The translations under genes were made by a program, and so were the position numbers. A DNA stretch of 7,078 nucleotides from Betaproteobacteria bacterium (GTDB lineage: Bacteria; Pseudomonadota; Gammaproteobacteria; Burkholderiales; UBA9220): assembly GCA_020061285.1 (NCBI GenBank), contig JAGUYQ010000019.1, positions 1 to 7,078 of the forward strand, written 5' to 3'. Under the pieces are notes generated by a model. It worked only from the letters and a program-made list of their open reading frames with translations, was not told the DNA's origin and did no database searches. Of this stretch, positions 1 to 7,078 are shown one piece after another; positions within the stretch are counted from its first letter, which is position 1, and every line of letters starts with the position of its first letter.

Positions 1-1
1 A

Positions 2-2833
2 GCCGAGGTGGACGTGGACCTGGGGAAAATCGCGATCAAGGGGGTAAGCCGCGACGATCTGGCGGAATTCTGCACTTGGCAGTTTTATGTCTTGGCAGAG
101 CCGGGGGCCGTTGCCGAAGAGACTTTCCTTGCGGAAGAGGAACAGCGGACCGGCGAGGAGGAGAAAAAAACCGCCTATCAGCGGTGGCAAGAATACCGGC
201 AGTTCGATGCCGCCACGGCGGCCCTGGTCAACCAGCGCATCGAACAGTGGGGAATATTGCCGCGCATCCATTTGGCATTGCTGGCCTCGCCCGTCGATGG
301 GGAACGCATCGGGGATACCTTGCGCTCCCTGGCCGCCCAGAATTACCAAAACCTGGCGGTGACGGTGGTGGCGGCGGCAGTGGCGCCGTCCGGCTGGAAA
401 GATACGGAAAAACTCTCCTGGTTCTCTGTCCAGGGGGACTTATTGCACGGCGTAAACCAGGCTTTACTTGCCGCTCCCGCGGATTGGGTGGGGATCGTGG
501 ATGCCGGCGACAAATTGGCCGACGAGGCGCTTATCTTCCTGATGGAAGGCTCCATCGAGCACCCCATCTGGCAGATGATGTATAGCGACGAGGACGCGAT
601 GCAGCCCGACGGTGAATATGGCCTGCCCCACTTCAAGCCCGACTTCAACCTCGACATGCTGCGCAGTTTCCCTTACGTGGGCGGGCTGATGCTGAGCCGG
701 CAGGCACTCTTCACTGACCTGGGCGGTTTTCAATCCGCTTATCTGGGGGTCGAAGAGTACGATTTGGTTTTGCGTGCCTATGAAAAGAGCGGCAGCGACA
801 TTCTCGGCCATATGCCGGGGGTGCTGTACCATCGCCGCACCGATGGGGGGCATTGCCGGAAACCGGCGGCCGAATTGGTCGAAAGCGGCCGGCGGGTGGT
901 TGCAGAACATCTGCGCCGCCAGGGCATTGATGCCAGCGTCGAGAAGGGCCTGTTCCCGGGAAGTTACCGGGTTCGCTACCACCATGAAGGGGCACCCCTC
1001 GTTTCCCTGTTGGTCGCGGTGCGCGATCACGTGGAAAAGGTGCAGCGCTTGGTGGAAACCCTGCTGGCCAATACCCACTACCCTAATTTTGAATTGGTGC
1101 TGCTCAACAACGCCAGCACGACGGATGCCGCAAGAGCTTTTCTCGGGGGGCTTCAAGCGATTGGCGACCCTCGGCTGAGGGTTGTTGACCACCCGCTCCA
1201 GGAAGCGCTGCCTCTCTTGCATAATGTCCTGGCGGAGCATGCTCGAGGAGAACACTTGCTTTTCCTCCATTTCGACTGCGCCGCCCTCCAGCCCGACTGG
1301 CTGGATAGCCTGATGGAGCATGGACGCCGGCCCGGTGCGGGGGCCGTCAGCCCCAGGCTGCTGAATTCCGATGGGACGGTGCGGCAGACGGGCATTATCC
1401 TCGGACTGGAAGGCAGCGTCGGCACGGTGTTCTCGGGCCAGCAATTGGATTACTCGGGGTATTTCGGGCGAGCCCACATGGAGCAGGACTTTTCCGCTCT
1501 GGGGGGCGGCTGCCTCCTGACGTCCAAGGCGTTGTTCGGTAGCGTGGGGGGCTTCGACGGCAAATCCTACCCAGGGCGGTTTGCCGACGTGGATTATTGC
1601 CTTCGCTTGCGGGAAAAGGGCTATCGCATGGTATGGACGCCCCACGTGAGCCTGCTGTGCGAGGGAAATGCCGCCCAAGTAGGGTGGGATGAAACGTCGG
1701 CTGATGCGGGGGAAGAAGACTTGTTCCTGCAGCGCTGGCTCAAGGAACTGGCTCGGGACCCCGCCTACAATTCCAACCTCAGCCTGATAGGAGAGGCCAG
1801 CTTCAAAATTGAAACCCGCAAGCCGCTGGCATGGGACCCGCTGCCCTGGCGCCCGCTGCCCAGGGTGCTGGCCCAGCCGGGGGACAGTGCCGGATGCGGC
1901 GAATACCGCATCTTCGCTCCGATGCGGGCCCTGACCCAGGCCGGGAAAATACAGGGTTGGGCGGATTTCCATGTATTTTCCGCGCCGGAGATGGAGCGCT
2001 TGGATGTGGATTCCATCATCCTTCAGCGCCAGACCGATCCAGATCAAATTGAAGCGATCGCGCGGCATAAACTGCTGGCTCGGGCTTTCCGCGTATACGA
2101 GCTGGACGACCTGATTACCCATGTCCCGGTGAAGAGCGTGCACAAGGATGCCATGCCCAAGGACGTGGAATTCTGGCTGCGCAAAGGAGTCGGGCTCTGC
2201 GACCGCTTCGTCGTCTCTACCGAGCCCCTGGCCGAGGCGTTCAAGGGCTGGAACCCGGATATCCGGGTGGTGCCCAATTTTATCGAGAAGGCTCGCTGGG
2301 ATGAGCTGAATCCCCTGCGCCGCCAGTCGGCCAAACCTCGCGTCGGCTGGGCGGGCGGAGTGGGGCATACGGGCGACCTGGAAATCATCGCCGATGTGGT
2401 CAAGGCCTTGGCGGAGGAGGTGGATTGGGTATTCCTCGGCATGTGCCCGGAAAACATGCGCCCCTTCGTCAAGGAGTTTCACCCCGGGGTGCCCGTCCCT
2501 TTGTACCCGGCCAAGCTGGCCAGCCTGAATCTGGATTTGGCCCTTGCCCCCCTGGAACTGCATCCCTTCAACGAGGGCAAGAGCCATCTCCGGCTTTTGG
2601 AATACGGCGTGCTCGGTTACCCCGTTATCTGCACGGACATTTACCCCTATCAGGGTGAATATCCCGTCAAGCGGGTGAAGAATCGTTACCGCGACTGGGT
2701 GGAGGCGATCCGCGAACGCACCAACGACCTGGATGCATGCGCCAGGGAAGGGGACCGGCTTAGGGATTATGTCCGCGACAAGTGGTTGCTGGAGGACAAC
2801 CTGGAGGCCTGGATGAAAGGCTGGCTGGCGTAA
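2..2833 (+). CDS. Large multidomain glycosyltransferase (GT2-GT2-GT4-like), 5' end missing
   Basis: Predicted cytoplasmic enzyme that transfers sugars from nucleotide-sugar donors. The frame is open to the left edge, so the true start lies upstream. The GTG at 8 is only the first start-like codon; numbering below counts from it. Residues ~30-85 are a charged linker (a Glu/Lys stretch, then a YQRW motif) of the kind that precedes GT2 domains in O-antigen-type glycosyltransferases. Module 1 (~85-305) keeps YSDED (192-196), FKPDF (209-213) and EEYD (249-252), but its DxD region reads DAGD (165-168). Module 2 (~330-565) has HFDCA around D423 where such proteins usually have NNDTE, and keeps ADVDYC (D527, D529). 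Module 3 (~615-941) is GT-B-like, with GCGEYR (629-634), YELDD (697-701), GWAGG (780-784) and an EX7E-like K858/E865 segment. No signal peptide or membrane segment is visible. Its position before fliC suggests flagellin glycosylation; a lipopolysaccharide or other surface-glycan role is the alternative. The family call is confident, the substrate is not. Confidence 0.88.
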   Translation, partial: AEVDVDLGKIAIKGVSRDDLAEFCTWQFYVLAEPGAVAEETFLAEEEQRTGEEEKKTAYQRWQEYRQFDAATAALVNQRIEQWGILPRIHLALLASPVDGERIGDTLRSLAAQNYQNLAVTVVAAAVAPSGWKDTEKLSWFSVQGDLLHGVNQALLAAPADWVGIVDAGDKLADEALIFLMEGSIEHPIWQMMYSDEDAMQPDGEYGLPHFKPDFNLDMLRSFPYVGGLMLSRQALFTDLGGFQSAYLGVEEYDLVLRAYEKSGSDILGHMPGVLYHRRTDGGHCRKPAAELVESGRRVVAEHLRRQGIDASVEKGLFPGSYRVRYHHEGAPLVSLLVAVRDHVEKVQRLVETLLANTHYPNFELVLLNNASTTDAARAFLGGLQAIGDPRLRVVDHPLQEALPLLHNVLAEHARGEHLLFLHFDCAALQPDWLDSLMEHGRRPGAGAVSPRLLNSDGTVRQTGIILGLEGSVGTVFSGQQLDYSGYFGRAHMEQDFSALGGGCLLTSKALFGSVGGFDGKSYPGRFADVDYCLRLREKGYRMVWTPHVSLLCEGNAAQVGWDETSADAGEEDLFLQRWLKELARDPAYNSNLSLIGEASFKIETRKPLAWDPLPWRPLPRVLAQPGDSAGCGEYRIFAPMRALTQAGKIQGWADFHVFSAPEMERLDVDSIILQRQTDPDQIEAIARHKLLARAFRVYELDDLITHVPVKSVHKDAMPKDVEFWLRKGVGLCDRFVVSTEPLAEAFKGWNPDIRVVPNFIEKARWDELNPLRRQSAKPRVGWAGGVGHTGDLEIIADVVKALAEEVDWVFLGMCPENMRPFVKEFHPGVPVPLYPAKLASLNLDLALAPLELHPFNEGKSHLRLLEYGVLGYPVICTDIYPYQGEYPVKRVKNRYRDWVEAIRERTNDLDACAREGDRLRDYVRDKWLLEDNLEAWMKGWLA

Positions 2834-2842
2834 AATTTTTTC

Positions 2843-2869
2843 TAAAGTTTCCCTTGGGGGGGACGATAA
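2843..2869 (+). promoter_or_regulatory. Sigma-28 (FliA) promoter of fliC
   Basis: The -35 element TAAAGTTT (2843-2850) matches the FliA consensus exactly. An 11-nt spacer (2851-2861) follows, then GACGATAA (2862-2869), which differs from GCCGATAA at one base. The 11-nt spacing is the canonical one. An A/T tract (2831-2842) that overlaps the glycosyltransferase stop codon lies just upstream and could act as an UP-like element. Transcription should start near 2875-2877, leaving an untranslated leader of about 83 nt before fliC. The promoter places fliC among the late, FliA-dependent flagellar genes. A run of seven G (2856-2862) fills much of the spacer and supplies the first base of the -10 element. 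Confidence 0.92.
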
Positions 2870-2958
2870 CCAAACCAAAAGGGTGATTCGGCGTGTAGAG
2901 CAGTAAGCCGGGTCGGGATTTTTTGATGTGACTTAAACTGAACCAAAGGAGAGTCATC

Positions 2959-4479
2959 ATGCCGCAGGTCATTAATACCAACATTGCGTCTCTGAACGCT
3001 CAGCGCCAGCTGAACCAGTCCCAGAGTGCGCTGTCCACCGCCTTGCAGCGGCTGTCGTCCGGTCTGCGGATTAACTCCGCCAAGGATGATGCCGCCGGTT
3101 TGGCCATTTCCGAGCGCTTTACCTCGCAAATCCGCGGCATGGATCAAGCCCGCCGGAACGCGAACGATGGCGTGTCCCTCGCCCAGACCGGCGAAGGCGC
3201 CTTGTCCCAAATGGGCGATCTGCTCCAGCGTGTGCGCGAACTGGCTGTGCAATCCGCCAACGCGACCAACACCGCCAGCGACCGCCAGGCACTGAACCAG
3301 GAAGTTTCCCAGTTGGTTTCGGAACTGGATCGTTTCTCCCAGACCACCGAATTCAACGGCCTGAAGCTGCTGGATGGCTCCTTCACCTCTGCTACTTATC
3401 AGGTAGGCGCCAACGCCAACCAGGTGATTACCGCTACCTCCACCAACTTCCGTACCGACAAATACGGCACCAACCAACTGCTGTCCAACTCGTCCATTAC
3501 CATGGCCAGTAGCGCCGGTGTTTCCGCCGCCACGGCCACCACGGGTGGCGCGGCGACGCTGACTATTAACGGTTCCGCGGGTTCCGGCACGGTGGCGTTG
3601 TTGAATACCACCGCCGACAGCGCGAAATCGCTTGCCTCGTCCATTAACGCGCAGTCCCAGACCGGGGTGAAGGCTTCCGCCAAGACTCAGTTCGACGTGA
3701 CCTTTACCACGGGCACTGCCTATGTGGTGAACGTGCTGGGTACCAACAGCGCGGCGGAGCAGGTTTCCTTCACCGTGGGCGCGGCCAACGACGCGGACGG
3801 TTTGGCCGCGGCGATCCAGGCCTTCAATGATAAATCCTCCAAGACCGGCGTGACTGCTTCGCTGAATAGTTTGGGCACGGGCATTACGCTGACCGCCCTG
3901 GACGGCAGCAACGTGACCCTGGGTACCACTGCAGCCACCTCCGGCGCCATCACCGTGGCAGCCACGGCGACCACCGATCGCGAGGCTACCACTGCCGCCA
4001 CTCAGGGTACGGCAACTGGCGCGCTGTCCGGCTCCAACTCCGTGACCGTGATGGGTACGGTGACCCTGGATTCGGACAAGTCCTATTCCATCAACCAAAG
4101 CGCCACGGCGGCATCGGGCCTCTTCGGTTCTGGCGCGGCGAGCAACCAATCGTCCTCCTCGCTGCAGAAAGTGTCTTCGCTCGACATCACTTCCGTCGTG
4201 CTGGCGACCCGTGCGATCCGTATCGCGGACAATGCCCTGACCCTGGTTAACGGCCAGCGTGCATCCTTCGGTGCCCTGCAGAACCGCTTCGACGCAACGA
4301 TTTCCAACCTGCAAACTTCTTCCGAGAACATGCAGGCTGCTCGTAGCCGGATCCGCGACGCCGACTTCGCGTCGGAAACCGCCAACCTGACCCGTGGTCA
4401 GATTCTGCAACAGGCTGGTACGGCGATGTTGGCCCAGGCGAATGCCTTGCCCAACAACGTACTCACCCTGCTGCGGTAA
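2959..4479 (+). CDS. fliC: Flagellin, filament structural subunit
   Basis: Major subunit of the flagellar filament, exported by the flagellar type III apparatus and polymerised under the FliD cap. The conserved N-terminal D0/D1 region (~1-140) starts [15 protein letters not shown] and contains QRVRELAVQ (90-98), the segment that corresponds to the TLR5-binding site of enteric flagellins. The conserved C-terminal D1/D0 region (~405-506) ends NNVLTLLR. The surface-exposed variable region (~175-395) is rich in Ala, Thr, Ser and Gly and has two segments resembling the flagellin hook IN motif (~199-247 and ~255-313). The protein has no Cys, Trp or His. At 506 aa it is close to enterobacterial FliC in size. 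The start is supported by AAGGAG at 2946-2951, seven bases before the ATG. Expression should come from the sigma-28 promoter, and a strong terminator follows. The variable region could be a glycosylation target of the upstream enzyme, but nothing in the sequence proves it. Confidence 0.98.
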   Translation: MPQVINTNIASLNAQRQLNQSQSALSTALQRLSSGLRINSAKDDAAGLAISERFTSQIRGMDQARRNANDGVSLAQTGEGALSQMGDLLQRVRELAVQSANATNTASDRQALNQEVSQLVSELDRFSQTTEFNGLKLLDGSFTSATYQVGANANQVITATSTNFRTDKYGTNQLLSNSSITMASSAGVSAATATTGGAATLTINGSAGSGTVALLNTTADSAKSLASSINAQSQTGVKASAKTQFDVTFTTGTAYVVNVLGTNSAAEQVSFTVGAANDADGLAAAIQAFNDKSSKTGVTASLNSLGTGITLTALDGSNVTLGTTAATSGAITVAATATTDREATTAATQGTATGALSGSNSVTVMGTVTLDSDKSYSINQSATAASGLFGSGAASNQSSSSLQKVSSLDITSVVLATRAIRIADNALTLVNGQRASFGALQNRFDATISNLQTSSENMQAARSRIRDADFASETANLTRGQILQQAGTAMLAQANALPNNVLTLLR

Positions 4480-4503
4480 TCGGGAGTAGGCTAGCGCAAA
4501 CAT

Positions 4504-4537
4504 GGGGGCCATTTGCTAATGGCCCCCTTTTGCTTTT
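4504..4537 (+). terminator. Rho-independent terminator after fliC
   Basis: A perfect 10-bp GC-rich stem (4504-4513 with 4518-4527) closes a TGCT tetraloop. It is followed by TTTT, GC and TTTT (4528-4537). It lies 24 nt after the fliC stop codon, so most fliC mRNA should be monocistronic. On the opposite strand the stem is not followed by a comparable T tract. Confidence 0.92.
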
Positions 4538-4599
4538 AGTCTGCCTGGACTATGACAAACAAGTTATAGTTAAAGGGTAGGGCCCTGAAAAAGGGAAGT

Positions 4600-4604
4600 G
4601 AGGT
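4600..4604 (+). promoter_or_regulatory. Ribosome binding site that sets the flaG start
   Basis: GAGGT lies five bases before the ATG at 4610, a normal spacing. The upstream in-frame GTG at 4598 would add four residues (MRWD) but would overlap this site, and it has only a poorly placed AGGG before it. The ATG at 4610 is therefore preferred. Confidence 0.7.
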
Positions 4605-4609
4605 GGGAT

Positions 4610-5002
4610 ATGTCAATTGAACAGGTAGGAAGCGCAGCGCAGCCCATGGTCAGCCAGATTGAAAATGTCATGGCTAGGCCGGCGGCCAACCCCGAGAGGC
4701 AGGTGCCGTCCGAACAGGCGGTTAAACCGGCTACCACTAGTGATGTACTGAAGGCGCAGGAAAAAAGCCAGCAGGACAGCCAAAAGGATTTGAGTAGCGC
4801 GGTCAAGACTGCGAACAAGTTCATGCAGGCCCTTGCGCAAAATCTCCAGTTCAGCATTGATAAGGACACGGAAAAGGTCGTCGTCAAGCTGGTGGATAAC
4901 TCGACCAAGGAAGTCGTCAAGCAAATTCCCTCCGAGGAAATGCTTGCTATTGCTAAGGCATTGGACAAATTGCAGGGCTTGCTGGTCAAGGAGAAAGCAT
5001 AA
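4610..5002 (+). CDS. flaG: FlaG family flagellar protein
   Basis: Small flagellar protein of the FlaG family (130 aa from the preferred ATG), a usual size. The family is associated with the filament and in several bacteria affects its length; the exact biochemical role is not settled. The N-terminal ~45 residues are low in conservation and rich in Pro, Ala, Gln and Glu. A helical, Gln/Lys/Ser-rich segment follows. The conserved C-terminal domain (~75-130) carries LQFSIDKDTEKVVVKLVD, then TKEVVKQIPSEEML, the diagnostic pattern of an FS motif followed by EV(I/V)(R/K)QIP and EE. No Cys, signal peptide or membrane segment is seen. It sits between fliC and fliD, 130 nt after the fliC stop and 46 nt before fliD, as in Pseudomonas and Vibrio flagellar loci. 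The fliC terminator lies upstream, so flaG needs readthrough or its own promoter; I see no convincing one. Confidence 0.93.
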   Translation: MSIEQVGSAAQPMVSQIENVMARPAANPERQVPSEQAVKPATTSDVLKAQEKSQQDSQKDLSSAVKTANKFMQALAQNLQFSIDKDTEKVVVKLVDNSTKEVVKQIPSEEMLAIAKALDKLQGLLVKEKA

Positions 5003-5017
5003 CTTGCTTTCTCCTTG
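4987..5017 (+). other. Perfect 13-bp inverted repeat between flaG and fliD, flaG stop codon in the loop
   Basis: CAAGGAGAAAGCA (4987-4999) is exactly complementary to TGCTTTCTCCTTG (5005-5017), leaving a 5-nt loop (5000-5004) that contains the flaG TAA at 5000-5002. No T tract follows, so it does not look like an intrinsic terminator. The fliD ribosome binding site (AAAGGAG, 5036-5042) lies 19 bases downstream, outside the stem. Possible roles are mRNA stabilisation or processing between the two cistrons, or coupling of fliD translation to flaG termination. The structure is plain in the sequence; the function is inference. Confidence 0.75.
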
Positions 5018-5048
5018 TCACGCAGCGGATTAGGTAAAGGAGACGGCC

Positions 5049-7078
5049 ATGGCTATCGCATCGCCGGGAATTGGTTCCAATTTGGATGTCAATGGCATCG
5101 TAAGCCAGTTGATGACTATCGAACGGCAGCCGATTACTGATTTAGTTAAGAAAGAAGCCAGTTTCCAGGCAAAATTGACTGCCTACGGTTCTCTGCAAGG
5201 TGCCTTGTCATCGTTTCAAAGTTCAGTCGGCGCACTGAACAACCCGTTTAAATTCAGTTCGATAAGTGCCAGCATTGGTGATTCGTCCATCGCGACGGCT
5301 TCGGCCTCAAGTATCGCCGCGAGCGGTACTTATAATCTCGAAGTGACCAGTTTGGCCAGGGCGCAAAGCCTTGTCTCCAATGCCTTTACCAATGTGACCG
5401 ATGCGGTTGGCACTGGCCAGCTTACCTTCCAGTTCTACGATACGGGAACGGGGTCGGTAAACAGTGCCATGCCGGCAACGACCATAACAATCGATGCGGC
5501 ACACAATTCCCTCGCCGGAGTTAGGGATGCGGTCAATAACGCTAATGCGGGTGTGACCGCCACCATCGTCAACGATGGTACCGGCAACAAATTGGTGTTT
5601 ACCTCCAACAGCACGGGAACGGCCAATAGTCTTAAAATCAGTGTCGCCGATAATGACGGCAACAATACGGATAGCAGTGGCCTGTCTCAACTCGCTTACG
5701 ACCCGGCTGGCTCTGCCGGTGCCGGAAAAAACCTGACCGAAAGCCAAACGGCACAGAATGCCGTGCTGAAGGTCAATGGCCTGACCGTGACCAAGTCTTC
5801 CAATACGGTGACGGATGCCATCCAGGGGGTGACCCTAAACCTGCTTAAAACCACCACGGCGCCGACTACGGTCAGCGTAGCGCGGGACACCGGTTCCATC
5901 GTGTCCTTGGTGGATGGCTTCGTCAAGGCCTATAACGATCTAAACAAAACCATCAGCGACCTGAGTTCCTATGATGCCAAGACGAAGTCGGCTGGAATTC
6001 TCCAGGGGGATTCGACGGTACGGAATATTCAGCGTCAGATACGCTCCCTACTCGGTAATTCCATCATGGGCCTGGACGGCAACACGACCAGCCTTTCGGC
6101 GATCGGAGTCAGCTTTCAGAAAGATGGCTCCTTGGCGCTGGATACGACCAAGCTGCAAACCGCTCTAAGCTCCAATCCGGATAACGTGACCGGTCTTTTC
6201 GCCGCTTATGGGAAATCCTCTGACAGCCTAGTTAAATACGTTGCTTCCTCGACTGCTACTCAGCCAGGCCCTTACGCGCTTAATCTGACGCAAGTCGCGA
6301 CTCAGGGTAAAGCCGTGGGAAGCCAAGCGGCAACCCAGGGATACGCATTGGGTGCGGCTTCGGTAGGCGCCGGCGTGACGATTACCGGCGGTGTGAACGA
6401 TGGTCTATCCATGACGGTGGACGGGCAGGCTGTGTCGGTAACGCTGACGGCGGGTTCCTATACCGCCAGCACCCTGATTACCGAAGTGCAAAATCAACTC
6501 AATGCCGCATTGACCGGCGGGCGCGCCGTAACGGTGAGCGAAACGGGCGGGGTGTTATCGGTTTTGTCCAATAGCACCGGCGCCTCTTCCTCAATTAGCG
6601 GCACGGGGGGGAGTTCGGTCAACACCATCTTTGGCGGTACGCCGACGGAAACCACGGCGATCAAAATCACCTCGGCCATTAATGATAGCCTTAGCCTCCA
6701 GGTTGATGGGCTCAGCGCCAGTGTCACACTGGCCGCAGGGGTGTATACCACTTCCGCTCTTTCGGCGGAAATTCAATCGAAAATCAACGGTGCTTCGACC
6801 TTTACCACTAATGGCATATCCGTGGCCGTTTCATATAGTGGCGGCGCTTATACGCTTACCTCGAATCGCTATGGCTCCGCATCGTCTGTGCAGAATATGT
6901 CGGGCAACGGGCTATCTACCGTCATGGGGGGGACCCCTGTAAGTACGACGGGATTGGATGTCGCGGGAACGATGGCTGGATTCAGCGCATCGGGGTCTGG
7001 CCAGTCGTTGACCGGTTCGGCGGGAGGCGTGGCGGGATTGCAGATACAAGTGACGGGCGGTGCTACCGGTGACAGGGG
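5049..7078 (+). CDS. fliD: Flagellar filament cap protein FliD (HAP2), 3' end missing
   Basis: Forms the cap at the filament tip and guides insertion of exported flagellin. The ATG at 5049 has AAAGGAG six bases upstream. The frame stays open for 676 codons to the right edge. The FliD N-terminal domain (~7-112) includes GIGSNLDVNGIVSQLM and the GTYNLEVTSLA motif at 93-103. A flagellin hook IN segment follows (~145-195), and the FliD C-terminal domain begins near AQNAVLKVNG (235-244). TSLSAIGVSFQKDGSLALD (347-365) and NPDNVTGLF (376-384) are typical of that domain. A long insertion (~389-640) starts with a second GxYxLxxTxxA motif (407-417) and contains two tandem ~95-aa units. The visible end, GLQIQVTGGATGDRG, is the conserved motif that precedes the C-terminal helices, so probably well under 150 residues are missing. 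No Cys or Trp is visible. It is larger than the ~470-aa FliD of E. coli or Pseudomonas. It probably shares a transcript with flaG (46-nt gap). Confidence 0.96.
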   Translation, partial: MAIASPGIGSNLDVNGIVSQLMTIERQPITDLVKKEASFQAKLTAYGSLQGALSSFQSSVGALNNPFKFSSISASIGDSSIATASASSIAASGTYNLEVTSLARAQSLVSNAFTNVTDAVGTGQLTFQFYDTGTGSVNSAMPATTITIDAAHNSLAGVRDAVNNANAGVTATIVNDGTGNKLVFTSNSTGTANSLKISVADNDGNNTDSSGLSQLAYDPAGSAGAGKNLTESQTAQNAVLKVNGLTVTKSSNTVTDAIQGVTLNLLKTTTAPTTVSVARDTGSIVSLVDGFVKAYNDLNKTISDLSSYDAKTKSAGILQGDSTVRNIQRQIRSLLGNSIMGLDGNTTSLSAIGVSFQKDGSLALDTTKLQTALSSNPDNVTGLFAAYGKSSDSLVKYVASSTATQPGPYALNLTQVATQGKAVGSQAATQGYALGAASVGAGVTITGGVNDGLSMTVDGQAVSVTLTAGSYTASTLITEVQNQLNAALTGGRAVTVSETGGVLSVLSNSTGASSSISGTGGSSVNTIFGGTPTETTAIKITSAINDSLSLQVDGLSASVTLAAGVYTTSALSAEIQSKINGASTFTTNGISVAVSYSGGAYTLTSNRYGSASSVQNMSGNGLSTVMGGTPVSTTGLDVAGTMAGFSASGSGQSLTGSAGGVAGLQIQVTGGATGDR
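6375..6953 (+). repeat. Tandem duplicated domain inside fliD (two ~95-aa units)
   Basis: Unit 1 covers FliD residues 443-537 (6375-6659) and unit 2 covers 538-635 (6660-6953). The first 46 residues of each align without gaps with 23 identities, sharing ND-LS, VDG, VTL, AG-YT, E and Q positions. The second halves also align, with 18 identities over 46 residues after a three-residue insertion in unit 2, both ending in GGTP. The DNA copies have diverged strongly, so this is an old protein-level duplication and not a recent DNA repeat. Each unit resembles the flagellin hook IN fold. Confidence 0.85.

Noticed and set aside
2800..2841. Intrinsic terminator after the glycosyltransferase (T6 at 2836-2841)
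   Set aside because: Only a 4-bp GCCT/AGGC pairing precedes the T run and it is not adjacent to it; the tract is better explained as the A/T region upstream of the sigma-28 promoter.
464..2878. 804-codon open frame on the - strand, opposite the glycosyltransferase
   Set aside because: It mirrors the codon pattern of the real gene, has no recognisable domain, and the + strand protein has clear family motifs throughout.
2889..2930. Possible attenuator in the fliC leader (CGGC...GCCG then TTTTTT)
   Set aside because: The stem is only 4 bp with a 14-nt loop and is separated from the T run by GGTCGGGA, too weak to support.
2842..4512. 556-codon open frame on the - strand, opposite fliC
   Set aside because: Low-complexity Gly/Arg/Gln-rich translation typical of an antisense shadow; the + strand encodes an unmistakable flagellin.
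4520..4534. Sigma-54-like GG...GC pair for flaG-fliD
   Set aside because: GG (4521-4522) and GC (4532-4533) are separated by 9 bases, whereas sigma-54 promoters strictly need 10, and the sequence is already explained as the right arm and tail of the fliC terminator.
4598..4609. GTG at 4598 as the flaG start
   Set aside because: It would overlap the GAGGT ribosome binding site that fits the ATG at 4610 and has no well-placed site of its own.

Overview
The window is part of a polar-type flagellar filament locus from a Gram-negative bacterium. The flagellin termini, the FliA (sigma-28) promoter and the gene order flagellin - flaG - fliD point to a Gammaproteobacterium or Betaproteobacterium with moderately high GC. 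I cannot support a genus. All four genes lie on the + strand. The first gene is cut by the left edge and the last by the right edge.

Layout: (1) nt 2-2833 hold the 3' part (about 943 residues) of a very large multidomain glycosyltransferase. It has two GT-A/GT2-like modules followed by a GT-B/GT4-like module. (2) Ten bases after its stop codon is a near-consensus sigma-28 promoter (2843-2869), which drives (3) fliC, the flagellin (2959-4479, 506 aa). (4) A strong intrinsic terminator (4504-4537) closes the fliC transcript. (5) flaG (4610-5002, 130 aa) is followed by a perfect 13-bp hairpin whose loop contains the flaG stop codon. (6) fliD, the filament cap gene, starts at 5049 and is still open at the right edge after 676 codons. 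It is enlarged by an insertion that includes two tandem ~95-aa homologous units.

How the genes work together: FliC is the filament subunit. FliD is the cap under which FliC polymerises. FlaG is a small filament-associated protein, linked in other bacteria to filament length or spacing. The glycosyltransferase next to fliC is a reasonable candidate for modifying the Ser/Thr-rich surface domain of FliC, but that rests on position and family only; it could equally act on a surface polysaccharide.

Nothing in the window looks like a wholly new system. The points most worth a second look are the tandem-duplicated FliD insertion, the stop-codon-in-loop hairpin between flaG and fliD, the G7 tract inside the fliC promoter, and the atypical metal-binding motifs in both GT2-like modules of the glycosyltransferase. 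No tRNA, rRNA, CRISPR, insertion sequence or origin was seen.
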